A stretch of DNA of 64,000 nt. Origin: Jidongwangia harbinensis. Its GTDB lineage: Bacteria > Actinomycetota > Actinomycetes > Mycobacteriales > Micromonosporaceae. The notes below the pieces were generated by a model, which was given only the letters and a program-made list of their open reading frames with translations, was not told the DNA's origin and did no database searches. This document shows, one piece after another, positions 17,240 through 26,579 of the stretch (its first letter is position 1; the number at the start of each line of letters is the position of its first letter). The stretch spans positions 186,001-250,000 of the forward strand of contig NZ_JAIWNC010000009.1 in assembly GCF_020216025.1 (NCBI RefSeq), written 5' to 3'. Both the position numbers and the translations under genes were made by a program.

Positions 17240-18507
17240 CCCTGGCCGCGGTCCTGGCCGACCGGGGGTACCGGGTGCACGGCGTGGACGCCGACCCGGC
17301 CGTGCTGGACGCGCTCCGGCGCGGCCGCGCCCACAAGTTCGAACCGGGCGTCGAACAGGTCCTGGCGGCGAGCCTGGGCCGGAACTTCACGCTGGGCAGC
17401 AGCCTCTCCGCGGACCTGGACGCGGTGGTGCTCTGCGTCTCCACGCCGGTGGACCCGGTCACCCGTACCGCCGATCTGGGCAATCTGGCCGCGGCCGCCG
17501 CTGAGGTGGCGCGGTCCTGCGTGCCCGGCACCCTGGTGGTGGTGCGCAGCACGGTCCCGGTGGGCACCAGCCGCGCCGTGGTGCTGCCGCCGCTGGCCGC
17601 GGCCTGGGGGACGGTGCGCCTGGTGATGGCGCCCGAGCGCACCATCCAGGGGCAGGCGCTGCGCGAGCTGGTCGAGCTGCCGCAGGTCGTCGGCGGGCTG
17701 GACGAGGAGAGCCGGGCCGCCGGGCTGGAGCTGTTCGGCGGCGTGGCCCGCTCGGTCGTGCCGGTGTCCAGCCTGGAGACCGCCGAGCTGATCAAGCTGT
17801 CGAACAACTGCCACACCGACCTGATCTACTCGTTCGGCAACGAGGTCGCGCTGATCGCGGAGCGGCACGGGCTGGATCCGCTGGAGGTCATCCGCGGCGC
17901 CAACCTGGACTATCCGCGGCCGGACCTGGCCCGGCCCGGGTACGTCGGCGGCGGCTGCCTGTCCAAGGACCCGTACCTGATGATCGAGAGCGCGGGCGAG
18001 CGGGCGCCGTTCCTGGTGGGCGCGGCCCGCCGGCTCAACGAGTACCTGCCCGGGCACGTCGCCGACCGGGTGGTGGACCTGGTCCGGCAGGAGCGCGGGG
18101 ACGCGGCCGGCGCCCGGCTCGCCGTCCTCGGCTGGGCCTACAAGGGCTGGCCGCCCACCGACGACACCCGCGGCGCCCCGGCACCGGCGATGCTGCCGGT
18201 CTTCCGGCACGCCGGGATGACCGTGCTGGGCCACGACCCGATGGTGCCGGACGAGGTGCTGCTCGCCCAGGGCGTCCAGCCGGTCGGCCTGGACCGGGCG
18301 TTCCGCGACGCGGACGCGGTGCTGATCGTCAACGACCACCCCGACTACCGGGCCCTGCGGGTGGAGTCCTGGGTCGGCGGGGACCGGCCCGCGGTGGTCT
18401 TCGACTCGTGGCGCGTCCTCGACGAGGCGGCCGTCACCGCGGCCGGCATCCGCTACGCGGGTCTGGGGTACGCCGCCCCGCGGACCGCCGCGCGGGTGGT
18501 GGCGTGA
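17194..18507 (+). CDS. Nucleotide-sugar dehydrogenase (UDP-glucose/UDP-ManNAc DH family)
   Basis: The 437-residue enzyme starts at GTG 17194, five bases after AAGGAG, inside the 3' end of the preceding gene. Domains in order are an NAD Rossmann fold with [10 protein letters not shown], a helical dimer domain with the ELIKLSNNCHTDLIYSFGNE block, and the C-terminal sugar-binding domain. The catalytic Cys255 lies in YVGGGCLSKDP, and the assisting Lys is in LIKLSNN. It oxidises C6 of an NDP-hexose to the uronic acid in two NAD-dependent steps, so the polymer probably contains an acidic sugar. GGGCLSKD and the NNCHTD segment lean towards the WecC/WbpA-like branch, but this is not certain. Confidence 0.9.
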   Translation: MHSRIGVVGLGYVGLTLAAVLADRGYRVHGVDADPAVLDALRRGRAHKFEPGVEQVLAASLGRNFTLGSSLSADLDAVVLCVSTPVDPVTRTADLGNLAAAAAEVARSCVPGTLVVVRSTVPVGTSRAVVLPPLAAAWGTVRLVMAPERTIQGQALRELVELPQVVGGLDEESRAAGLELFGGVARSVVPVSSLETAELIKLSNNCHTDLIYSFGNEVALIAERHGLDPLEVIRGANLDYPRPDLARPGYVGGGCLSKDPYLMIESAGERAPFLVGAARRLNEYLPGHVADRVVDLVRQERGDAAGARLAVLGWAYKGWPPTDDTRGAPAPAMLPVFRHAGMTVLGHDPMVPDEVLLAQGVQPVGLDRAFRDADAVLIVNDHPDYRALRVESWVGGDRPAVVFDSWRVLDEAAVTAAGIRYAGLGYAAPRTAARVVA

Positions 18508-19460
18508 TGCGGGTGCTCGTGCTCGGCGGCGCCGGGTTCATCGGCCTGCACCTGTGCCGGCGGCTGGTCGCCGACGGGCACGCGGTGACCGTGGTGGACG
18601 ACTTCTCCCGGGGCGCCGACGACCGGGACGTGGCCGCGTTGCGGGCGGCGCCGGGCGTGCGGATCGTGTCCGCCGACCTGACCGATCCGGCCGCCTGGTC
18701 CGCCCTGTCGCCCGGCCACGACCAGGTGTACCTGCTCGCCGCGGTGGTCGGGGTGCGCAACGTCGAGGCCGACCCGGCCCGGGTGATCCGGGTCAACACG
18801 CTCACCGCGCTGCACCTGCTCGACTGGCTCCCGCCGGGCCGGCGGGTGTTCTTCAGTTCGACCAGTGAGGTGTACGCCGGCGGCGTCTCCGCCGGGGTGG
18901 TACCGGTGCCGACCGACGAGCGGGTGCCGATGCTGGTGCGCGACGTGGCCGAGCCGCGGTTCGCGTACGGGATCAGCAAGCTGCTCGGCGAGGCCGCCCT
19001 GCTGCACGGGGTGGCGGCGGCCGGCGGCACCGCGGTCGTCGGCCGGTTCCACAACGTGTACGGCCCGCGGATGGGCGCGGACCACGTGATCCCGGAGATG
19101 TCGCTGCGCGCGCTGGCCGGGGAGGATCCGTTCCGAGTGTGGGGCGCCGACCAGTCCCGCGCGTTCTGCTACGTCGACGACGCGGTGGAGGCGATGCTGC
19201 GGCTGATGGCGAACCCGGCCGCTCAGGGCGTGGTGAACATCGGCGACGACACCGCGGAGACCAACATCGGTGACCTGGCCAAGCTGGTGCTGCGGGTGGC
19301 CGGTGCGCACGCGGACCTGGTCACCCGCCCGGCGCCGGCCGGTTCGGTGACGCGCCGCTGCCCGGACCTGACCCGGCTGCGCGAGCTGACCGGCTTCGAG
19401 CCGGCGGTACCGCTGGAGGACGGCCTGGCCCGCACGTTCGCCTGGTACCGCGACCGATGA
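18507..19460 (+). CDS. NAD-dependent NDP-sugar epimerase/dehydratase (extended SDR)
   Basis: The 317-residue protein starts at ATG 18507, sharing one base with the previous stop. It has the GGAGFIGLH cofactor motif and VVDDFSRG, the catalytic Ser in FSSTSEVYAG, and an intact Y154-x3-K158 in YGISKLLGE. RFHNVYGPRMG, followed by VIPEMSLRAL and a SRAFCYVDD segment, resembles UDP-glucuronate decarboxylases and dTDP-glucose dehydratase-like enzymes. Coming directly after the NDP-sugar dehydrogenase, a decarboxylase or C4/C5 epimerase of the uronic acid is plausible but unproven. It is translationally coupled to the FkbM methyltransferase gene by an ATGA overlap. Confidence 0.87.
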   Translation: MRVLVLGGAGFIGLHLCRRLVADGHAVTVVDDFSRGADDRDVAALRAAPGVRIVSADLTDPAAWSALSPGHDQVYLLAAVVGVRNVEADPARVIRVNTLTALHLLDWLPPGRRVFFSSTSEVYAGGVSAGVVPVPTDERVPMLVRDVAEPRFAYGISKLLGEAALLHGVAAAGGTAVVGRFHNVYGPRMGADHVIPEMSLRALAGEDPFRVWGADQSRAFCYVDDAVEAMLRLMANPAAQGVVNIGDDTAETNIGDLAKLVLRVAGAHADLVTRPAPAGSVTRRCPDLTRLRELTGFEPAVPLEDGLARTFAWYRDR

Positions 19461-20278
19461 GCACGCGGCAGCGGGCGGCGCGGGCGCTGCAGCGCCGGGC
19501 CGGGCCGCGGGTGGTCGCCGGACTGGGGTCGCTGGTGCTGTCCGTGCGGGGCGGCGCGTGGTGCGCGGTGCGGCACGACGACGGCCTCTGGATCCACCGG
19601 TACCGCGACGGCGTGCTGGTCGACACCCGGCTGGGCGGGCCCACGCCGGCCCGGCAGGACCGCTATGCCCGGGACGTCTTCCTGTGGGACTACGTGCCCC
19701 GGGTGGGCGACACGGTGGTCGACGTGGGCGCCGGGGTGGGCGGCGAGGTGCGCCTGTTCTCCCGGCTGGTCGGCCCGCTCGGACGGGTGATCAGCGTCGA
19801 GGCGCACCCGCGTACGGCCCGCGCCCTGGCCCGGACCGTCGCGGAGAACGGCCTGCGCAACGTGGCGGTGGTCGCCTGCGCCGTGGTGGAGCGATCCGGC
19901 CCGGTGCACCTGGAGGACGGTGCCGACCACATCCGCAACGGGGTGTCGGCCACCGGCGTCGCGGTGCCCGGCCGGACGCTGGACGACCTGGTGGCGGAGT
20001 TCCGGCTGGAGCGCATCGACCTGTTGAAGATGAACATCGAGGGCGCCGAGCGGGCCGTGCTGTCGGCCGCGCCGGAGACGCTGGCCCGGGTGCGCCACCT
20101 GACCGTGTCGTGTCACGACTTCCTCGCCGGCCCGTCCGGCCGCCCCGGGCAGCGCACCTTCGACGCGGTCGCCGAGCTGCTGCGCGGCGCCGGGTTCGCG
20201 GTACGCACCCGGCCGGACGACGCGCGGCCGTGGATCCCGTACTACGTGTACGCGGCGGCGCGCGGCGGAACCGCGTGA
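19457..20278 (+). CDS. FkbM-family SAM-dependent methyltransferase
   Basis: The 273-residue protein starts at ATG 19457 in the preceding stop. After about 75 residues of lead-in it shows the SAM-binding motif VVDVGAGVGGEVRLF and an acidic strand end, ISVEAHP. A DLLKMNIEGAERAVL block follows, which is the FkbM signature with its conserved Asn/Ile-Glu-Gly. These enzymes O-methylate sugars or other hydroxyls; a methyl cap or decoration on the glycan repeat unit is the likely role here. The next gene starts inside its stop codon. No membrane segment or signal peptide is seen, so it acts in the cytoplasm before export. Confidence 0.88.
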   Translation: MSTRQRAARALQRRAGPRVVAGLGSLVLSVRGGAWCAVRHDDGLWIHRYRDGVLVDTRLGGPTPARQDRYARDVFLWDYVPRVGDTVVDVGAGVGGEVRLFSRLVGPLGRVISVEAHPRTARALARTVAENGLRNVAVVACAVVERSGPVHLEDGADHIRNGVSATGVAVPGRTLDDLVAEFRLERIDLLKMNIEGAERAVLSAAPETLARVRHLTVSCHDFLAGPSGRPGQRTFDAVAELLRGAGFAVRTRPDDARPWIPYYVYAAARGGTA

Positions 20279-21798
20279 GCACCGTGGCCGGGCCGGCCAC
20301 CCGCGACGGTTCCGGCGACATGCTGGTGTCCGCCTGCCTGGTGGGGGCGGGCACGCTCGCGGCGGTGACGCTGGACGCCCGGCTGTGGCACTGGTTCGTG
20401 GTCCCGGTGGCGGCGTGCGGCGTGCTGATCGGCGCGGACGTGGTGGCGTGGCTGCGCGGCCGGCTGGACACCTTCGACCCGCGTGGCGTGCTGGCGGTGC
20501 TGGGCTTCCACTTCTTCTACCTGGCCCCCCTGCTGCACGTCCTGCTCGACTACTGGCCCACGCGGATCGTCCCGTCGGTGAGCTGGCCGGACGCGCTGGG
20601 CACGATGGCCGTGCTGAACGTCGCCGGCCTGATCCTCTACCGCTGGGTGGTCGCGCTGCCCGGACGTTCCGCGCCGCCGCGGGCGCGTTTCCGGGTCCGG
20701 CTGGACGAGCGCCGGTTCGTCCGGATCGTCGGCGCCGGCGTGGCGATCGGGATGCTGGCCTTCGTCGTCGTGGTGCTCCGGTTCGGCGGCGTGCTCGGGT
20801 TCCTGGCCACGGTGACCAGCGACCGGGAGGCGCTGACCGGGCTGGGCTGGCTGCTGATGACCGCCGAGATGTTCCCGATGCTGATCTTCGTGCTGATCGT
20901 GGTGCACCGGCGGCGGGCGCTGGCCGGCCGCCCGGAACTGGTGCTCCTGCTGCTGGCCGGCTTCGCGCTGGTGCAGTTCCTGGTGGGTGGCCTGCGCGGC
21001 AGCCGCAGCAACACGGTCTGGCCGGTGCTGCTCGGGCTGATGCTGGTCCACCTGCTGGTGGCCCGGGTGTCCCGCAAGGCGCTGGTGATCTTCGCGCTGG
21101 TGTTCGGGTCGTTCATGTACATCTACGGCCTGTACAAGAGCGCCGGCACGGACGTGCTGGACATCGCCCGGGGCACCCGCACGGTGGCCGAGGTCTCCGC
21201 GGAGACCGGCCGGGACGTGCCCACGATGCTGCTCGGCGACCTGGGCCGGTCGGACATCCAGGCGATCGTCCTGGATCGCAAGCGGCAGGGGCAGGGCGAT
21301 CTCGGGTACGGCCGCTCGTACGTGGGCGACGTGCTGGTGCTGGTGCCGAACCGGCTCCTGCCGGAGCGCCCGCCGAGCAAGGCGGTGTACGGCACCGAGG
21401 TCCTGATGGGCGTGGGCGCGTACGACCACCAGGCCAGCGTCGGGGCGAGCCGCATCTACGGCATCGCCGGCGAGGCCATGCTGAACTTCGGGCCGCTCGG
21501 TGCGGTGCTGTCGTTCGGCGTGCTGGGCCTGGTGATCCGCGGCGCGCAGAGGCTCTACCGCCGGGCCCGGTACGGCGACGAGCTGGGCCCGAAGATCCTC
21601 GCGCCCGCGCTGTGCCTGGCGTCGGTGCTGACGCTGACCAGCGACCTGGACAACGTGGTGGTGATGCTGGTGACCCGGTTCCTGCCGGTCGGCCTGGCGG
21701 CGTTGCTGGCCTGCGCCGTGGTGCGTCAGCCCCCGGCGGCCACCGTGGTCCGGCCGCGGGCGGCGGCGTCCCCGGTCGCCCGGCGCAACGCCCGGTAG
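20275..21798 (+). CDS. Wzy-like O-antigen/oligosaccharide repeat-unit polymerase
   Basis: About 507 residues from GTG 20275, overlapping the methyltransferase stop by four bases. The sequence is dominated by some ten to twelve membrane helices, with one large polar stretch at about residues 295-400 containing LGYGRSYVGDVLVLVPNRLLPERPP-like content. Placing the bulky loop late in the protein fits O-antigen polymerases. GGLRGSRSNT is an arginine-rich loop of the kind implicated in sugar contacts. In this cluster it is the only polymerase candidate and would join flipped repeat units outside the membrane. Its end overlaps the convergent glycosyltransferase gene by 73 bases. Confidence 0.82.
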   Translation: MSTVAGPATRDGSGDMLVSACLVGAGTLAAVTLDARLWHWFVVPVAACGVLIGADVVAWLRGRLDTFDPRGVLAVLGFHFFYLAPLLHVLLDYWPTRIVPSVSWPDALGTMAVLNVAGLILYRWVVALPGRSAPPRARFRVRLDERRFVRIVGAGVAIGMLAFVVVVLRFGGVLGFLATVTSDREALTGLGWLLMTAEMFPMLIFVLIVVHRRRALAGRPELVLLLLAGFALVQFLVGGLRGSRSNTVWPVLLGLMLVHLLVARVSRKALVIFALVFGSFMYIYGLYKSAGTDVLDIARGTRTVAEVSAETGRDVPTMLLGDLGRSDIQAIVLDRKRQGQGDLGYGRSYVGDVLVLVPNRLLPERPPSKAVYGTEVLMGVGAYDHQASVGASRIYGIAGEAMLNFGPLGAVLSFGVLGLVIRGAQRLYRRARYGDELGPKILAPALCLASVLTLTSDLDNVVVMLVTRFLPVGLAALLACAVVRQPPAATVVRPRAAASPVARRNAR

Positions 21799-22949
21799 AA
21801 CGCGTCCCGGCGGGCGGTCAGCACGTGGTCCGCGAAGTCCCGGGCCCGGGCCAGGTTGCGGGCCGACGCGGCGGCGGCCCGCCGGGGACTGGTCAGGTGG
21901 CCGGCGACCACCCAGGCGAGGGCGGCGTCGTCGCCGGGCGGCACCAGGTCGCCGGGCGGCAGGAGTTCCGGGATGCCGCCGGCGGTGGTGCCGACGGCGG
22001 GCAGGCCGCGGGCCATCGCCTCGATCAGCGCCCGCGGCAGGCCCTCGGTGCGGGACGGCATGACGAACAGGTCGGCCGCGTCCAGGTGACGGCGGACCGG
22101 CTCGCCCGCCGGAAGCATCCCGGCGAAGTGCACCTGACCGCCGAGGCCGAGGTCGGCGGCGAGCCGCTCCAGCCCGGGACGGCAGCGTCCGTCGCCGACG
22201 TGCACCAGCCGCGCGGGCGTCCCGGTGGCGTGCAGCCGGGCCAGTGCGCGCAGCAGCGTGTCGACGCCCTTGTACGGCTGCTCCAGGCTGCCGACCGAGA
22301 CCAGCGTCGGCGGGCCGGGCACGGTGCGGGCGCCGCGCGGCCGGCGGACGTAGGCGTCCGGGGCGAGGTCGACGCTGGAGTACACGGCGGTGCGGGCGCC
22401 CGGCGCGGCCGGGTAGCGGCGCTGCAGGTACCCCTCGGTGACGTAGGCGACGGCGGCGGCGTCGCGGCACTGCCGCCGCAGCGCCGCGGTGAGGTGCCGC
22501 CGCAGCACCGGGCGCAGCGGGTGCCGGACGACGCCGGGCGCGAACACGTCGTACGGGTCGCCGGTGACCTCGACCGCGTACGGCCGGCCGGTGGCGTGCC
22601 GGGCACCGGCGAGCAGGGCGCCGAGCGGGGACGGGGCGCGTACCACCACGGCGTCGCCGGGGGCGGCCGCGGCCCGGGCCGCCCGGACCACGGCCGGACG
22701 CCGCCGCAGGTACTGCCGGGGTCCCAGGTAGTGGGGCACCGGCCAGACCGCGACGGCGGGGCCGTCCACCCGCCGGGCGCCGGGGTCCGGGATGGCGGTG
22801 TCGGCGACCCGGGCCACGACCCGCACCTCGTCGAACGCGGCGAGGTAGCGGGCGAAGAACGATGCGGCCGGCCCTTCCCGGGTCCACACCGCACCGTCCG
22901 GCGTTCGGGTGAACCGGGATTCAGTGGCGACGACGACTCTCACAATCAT
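21726..22949 (-). CDS. GT4-family glycosyltransferase
   Basis: The 407-residue protein starts at ATG 22949; ATG 22955 adds two residues and cannot be excluded. The start MIVRVVVATESRF is the expected first strand. The donor half carries LVSVGSLEQPYKGVD near residue 200 and MPSRTEGLPRALIEAMARG with the E-x7-E pattern near residue 310, followed by TTAGGIPELL. It should transfer one NDP-sugar onto the growing lipid-linked oligosaccharide. It runs against the rest of the block and diverges from the DUF4012 gene across a 72-base gap, so it may have its own promoter. Its tail overlaps the polymerase gene antisense by 73 bases. Confidence 0.88.
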   Translation of the reverse strand: MIVRVVVATESRFTRTPDGAVWTREGPAASFFARYLAAFDEVRVVARVADTAIPDPGARRVDGPAVAVWPVPHYLGPRQYLRRRPAVVRAARAAAAPGDAVVVRAPSPLGALLAGARHATGRPYAVEVTGDPYDVFAPGVVRHPLRPVLRRHLTAALRRQCRDAAAVAYVTEGYLQRRYPAAPGARTAVYSSVDLAPDAYVRRPRGARTVPGPPTLVSVGSLEQPYKGVDTLLRALARLHATGTPARLVHVGDGRCRPGLERLAADLGLGGQVHFAGMLPAGEPVRRHLDAADLFVMPSRTEGLPRALIEAMARGLPAVGTTAGGIPELLPPGDLVPPGDDAALAWVVAGHLTSPRRAAAASARNLARARDFADHVLTARRDAFYRALRRATGDAAARGRTTVAAGG

Positions 22950-23021
22950 GGACATTAAGGACCGGGGTGCCCGGCTTCCCGGGAACCGCGATTGTTCATC
23001 GTCACGAGGGGCGGGGCCGAC

Positions 23022-24836
23022 GTGCCGGAGACCGAAGCTGTCCAGACGCCGGCCCGGCCGGTGCGGCGCCGCCGCCGCTGGTTCGTCGTGCTCGCCGCCG
23101 GTCTGGTGCTGGTGCTGTTCGCCGCGGGCACGCTGTGGGTCGGCGTGCGCGCCCGCAACGCCCGGGACCACCTGGTGCGGGCGGCCGCGCTGGTGCAGCA
23201 GTTGCGGGGTCAGCTGGTGACCGGTGATCCGGCGGCGACCGGCACCCTGGCCGCGCTGCAGCGGTCCACCGCGGCGGCCCGCGCCGAGACCGCGGACCCC
23301 GGCTGGTCGATCGGCGGCCGGCTGCCGGTGGTGGGCGACGAGTTCACGGCCGTGCGGACCGTCGCGGCCGCTCTCGACGATCTCGCCCGGGACGGGCTTC
23401 CGCCGCTGGTGGCGACGGCCGCGACGACGAACCCGGCCGCGCTCACCCCGCGGAACGGCCGGATCGATCTGGCGCCGTTGCAGGCGGCGGCGCCCCGGCT
23501 GCGCGCGGCCGACACGGCGGTGCGGGCGGCCCTGGACCGGGTCACCGCGATCCCGGCCGGCGGGTTGAGCGAGCCGGTCCGGTCGGCGGTGGCCGAACTG
23601 ACCGCCAAACTCGGCGAGGCGGCGGCGGTGACCACGACCGCGAACCGCAGCGCCGCGGCGCTGCCCACCATGCTCGGTGCGTACGGTGCCCGGACCTATC
23701 TGGTGCTGTTCCAGAATCCGGCCGAGATCCGCGCCACCGGCGGGCTGTCCGGCGCGTACGTCGTGGTCCGCGCGGACCGCGGCGCGGTGGCGATCGTGGA
23801 CCAGGGCGCGCCGTCGGAATGGGTGAGCTGGAAACGGCCGGTGCTGCCGCTGACCGCGTCCGACCGGACCCTGTGGACCGACCGGCTCGGCACGTTCTTC
23901 GGCAACGTGAACCTCACCCCGCACTTCCCGACGGCGGCCGCGCTGGCCCGGGAGATGTACCGGCGGCGCTCGGGGCGGGCGGTCGACGGTGTGCTCACCA
24001 CCGATCCGGTCGCCCTGTCCTACCTGCTGGGCGCGGTCGGCACGGTGCCGGTGCCGGGCGGGCCGGCGCTGACCGCCGAGGCCGCCGTGCCGATCCTGCT
24101 GTCCCGGATGTACCGCCGCGACGTCACGCTCGAGCAGCAGGACGCGTTCTTCGCCCGGGCGGCGCGGGCCGCGTTCGAGGCGGTGACGAGCCGCCGGTGG
24201 GACGCCGCACAGCTGCTGGCGGCGCTGGCCCGGGCGGCCGGGGAGCGCCGGCTGCTGGTGTGGAGTGCCCGGCCGGCGGAGAACCGCTGGGTGGCCGGCA
24301 CGGTGCTGTCCGGGGTGCTGCCGGCCGACGACGGCGAGCGCCCGACCGTGGGGGTGTTCCTGAACGACGGCAGCGGCGCGAAGCTCGGCTACTACCTGCG
24401 GCAGGCGGCGCGGGTGACGGCCGGCCGGTGCCGCGGGGACGGGCGTCGCGAGCTGACCGTCCGCGTCGAGCTGCGGTCGACGGCGCCCCGCTCGGGGCTG
24501 TCCCGGGCGGTGACCGGGCTCGGGCTGGCGGGCGACCCGTACACGGTGCGGACGGTGGTGGCGGTGTACAGCCCGGCCGGTGGCTCGCTGGAGCGGATGC
24601 ACCTGGACGGCGAGCAGCACCCGTTCGGATCCGGGCTGGACCGGGGGCGCGCGGTGGGCCAGGTGGTGGTGGACGTGCCGCCCGGCGGCCACCGCACGCT
24701 CGACGTCACGCTGGTGACCGGCGTCTACCCGGCCGGGCGGCAGAGCGCGCTGGTGCCGCGCCTGTGGACCACACCGGCGGTCGCTCCCTGGGAGCAATCG
24801 GTCGAAACGCCGGACGGATGCAAATCAGGACGATAG
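23022..24836 (+). CDS. DUF4012 membrane-anchored extracellular protein
   Basis: The start was placed at GTG 23022, eight to nine bases after GAGGGG; a TTG at 22992 is in frame but lacks such a site. The 604-residue protein has one membrane helix at about residues 20-42 after a basic stretch (RRRRRW), giving a large external domain. The DUF4012 core begins near residue 215 with RTYLVLFQNPAEIRATGG and continues through a long region with a DGVLTTDPVALSYLLG segment. The biochemical function is unknown. Such proteins are common next to actinobacterial polysaccharide genes, so a role in assembly or wall attachment of the polymer is plausible. It is followed by a small LPxTG-like protein gene. Confidence 0.85.
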   Translation: MPETEAVQTPARPVRRRRRWFVVLAAGLVLVLFAAGTLWVGVRARNARDHLVRAAALVQQLRGQLVTGDPAATGTLAALQRSTAAARAETADPGWSIGGRLPVVGDEFTAVRTVAAALDDLARDGLPPLVATAATTNPAALTPRNGRIDLAPLQAAAPRLRAADTAVRAALDRVTAIPAGGLSEPVRSAVAELTAKLGEAAAVTTTANRSAAALPTMLGAYGARTYLVLFQNPAEIRATGGLSGAYVVVRADRGAVAIVDQGAPSEWVSWKRPVLPLTASDRTLWTDRLGTFFGNVNLTPHFPTAAALAREMYRRRSGRAVDGVLTTDPVALSYLLGAVGTVPVPGGPALTAEAAVPILLSRMYRRDVTLEQQDAFFARAARAAFEAVTSRRWDAAQLLAALARAAGERRLLVWSARPAENRWVAGTVLSGVLPADDGERPTVGVFLNDGSGAKLGYYLRQAARVTAGRCRGDGRRELTVRVELRSTAPRSGLSRAVTGLGLAGDPYTVRTVVAVYSPAGGSLERMHLDGEQHPFGSGLDRGRAVGQVVVDVPPGGHRTLDVTLVTGVYPAGRQSALVPRLWTTPAVAPWEQSVETPDGCKSGR

Positions 24837-24891
24837 CTTCACATCAGAACCTATTAGACCTTCCCGTTGATCCCTCTCCGAAGGGGCGGTT

Positions 24892-25413
<522 letters not shown>

Positions 25414-25436
25414 AAGACCCTTCGTACGACCACGGC

Positions 25437-25470
25437 GCTGCCCGGCGATCCGATCGCCGGGCAGCGCTTT
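25437..25470 (+). terminator. Rho-independent-type hairpin after the LPxTG gene
   Basis: A near-perfect inverted repeat, left arm 25437-25449 and right arm 25453-25465 with a very short loop, is followed by GCTTT. It lies 23 bases after the stop of the surface-protein gene and probably ends the glycan-cluster transcript. Confidence 0.7.
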
Positions 25471-25550
25471 GCCACGTCGTCGATGCGGCCCGGGACCGTG
25501 AACCGCCCGCGGTCGGTGTTCGTTGTGGTGGGCACCAGGAAGGGGTGGAC

Positions 25551-26564
25551 ATGGCCGAGGACAGGCACTTCTCCGTGCCGTACGACGACACGCGGGACGT
25601 CCAGATCAGGTATCAGGTGATCCAGCACAATCTGAAGGTCTTCATCCCGGCGAGTCTCCCTGAGGCAAGCAGGATGTGGATTCCCAACCGGCTCCAGGAG
25701 GCGGAGCCCACCGTCAGCGGACCGAACGTCGTCTACACCAACGAGATCTCCAACACGTTGAACTTCACCGACGGCACCAGTTGGACGCCCGACCACCAGG
25801 ACAAGGTGGGGTATGCGAAACAGGCGGTCCAGTCATATCTGGACACGCACCACGTCAACACGCCCGAGCTTCAGTCGACCTTGTCCTCCGCGTCGATCAG
25901 CGGTGATCCGATGCAGTTCGCGGCGCAGTACACGCAGGGCCAGAGGCCGGGCAACATGGGGCAGATGGCCGCCACGGAGGGCATCACCACTCCGGGGGAC
26001 CGAGGTGCGCGGCAGGTGCTGATGAACGGATTCGACCAGCCCGCACCCGCTTACGTCCACGAATCCTGGCACACCCTGGAGAGCAACGTCTTCCAAGGTG
26101 CGCTGCGGTCGCCGCTGAGCAAGGACGCCATCGAGGGAATGACGGAGTACCTCACTCAGCAGACGACCGGCCTGGATTTCCGACGTGCCCTGGACTCCGA
26201 GCACAAGCCGTCCACGCTGTACTCGAGGGAGACGTCCGCCCTGGAGCTGGCGATGAAGAACGGCGAACTCAGCCAGAACGACGTCCATCGTTCCTATCTG
26301 CGAGGCAGCGAGAGCCCGACCGGGCGGGTCGAAGCGGCTCATCGGCACTACTTCCCGGACACCACCCGGAAGGACGTCGGCGCCGGCGTGCCGCTGACCC
26401 AGGCGCCCGGATACGACTCGAACCCGTTCAGTTTCTCGGCGTCACAGGGCCACGACACGTCATCACCGGGCCAGTACGTTCCGCCACAGAGTCAGTACAC
26501 GCCATACCCGCAGCGGCCGTCGACCCCGAGGGCCAAGTCGCCGGGCAGGTCGGCCGGCGGGTGA
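25551..26564 (+). CDS. Orphan HExxH protein, putative zinc metallopeptidase-like
   Basis: The 337-residue protein starts at ATG 25551 behind AAGGGGTGG. No family is recognised overall. The centre holds AYVHESWHTLES, an HExxH at residues 170-174, followed 21-25 residues later by IEGMTEYLTQ with acidic residues E195 and E199. This spacing and sequence are what a gluzincin-type zinc peptidase would need. There is no signal peptide or membrane helix. The N-terminal 60 residues contain beta-like YDDTRDVQIRYQVIQ, and the C-terminal 60 residues are Pro, Ser, Gln and Tyr rich and probably disordered. It could be a self-contained effector or toxin-like protein exported by a non-Sec route, but no secretion genes are adjacent. 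Confidence 0.7.
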   Translation: MAEDRHFSVPYDDTRDVQIRYQVIQHNLKVFIPASLPEASRMWIPNRLQEAEPTVSGPNVVYTNEISNTLNFTDGTSWTPDHQDKVGYAKQAVQSYLDTHHVNTPELQSTLSSASISGDPMQFAAQYTQGQRPGNMGQMAATEGITTPGDRGARQVLMNGFDQPAPAYVHESWHTLESNVFQGALRSPLSKDAIEGMTEYLTQQTTGLDFRRALDSEHKPSTLYSRETSALELAMKNGELSQNDVHRSYLRGSESPTGRVEAAHRHYFPDTTRKDVGAGVPLTQAPGYDSNPFSFSASQGHDTSSPGQYVPPQSQYTPYPQRPSTPRAKSPGRSAGG

Positions 26565-26579
26565 TCGGCGGATGCCGGC

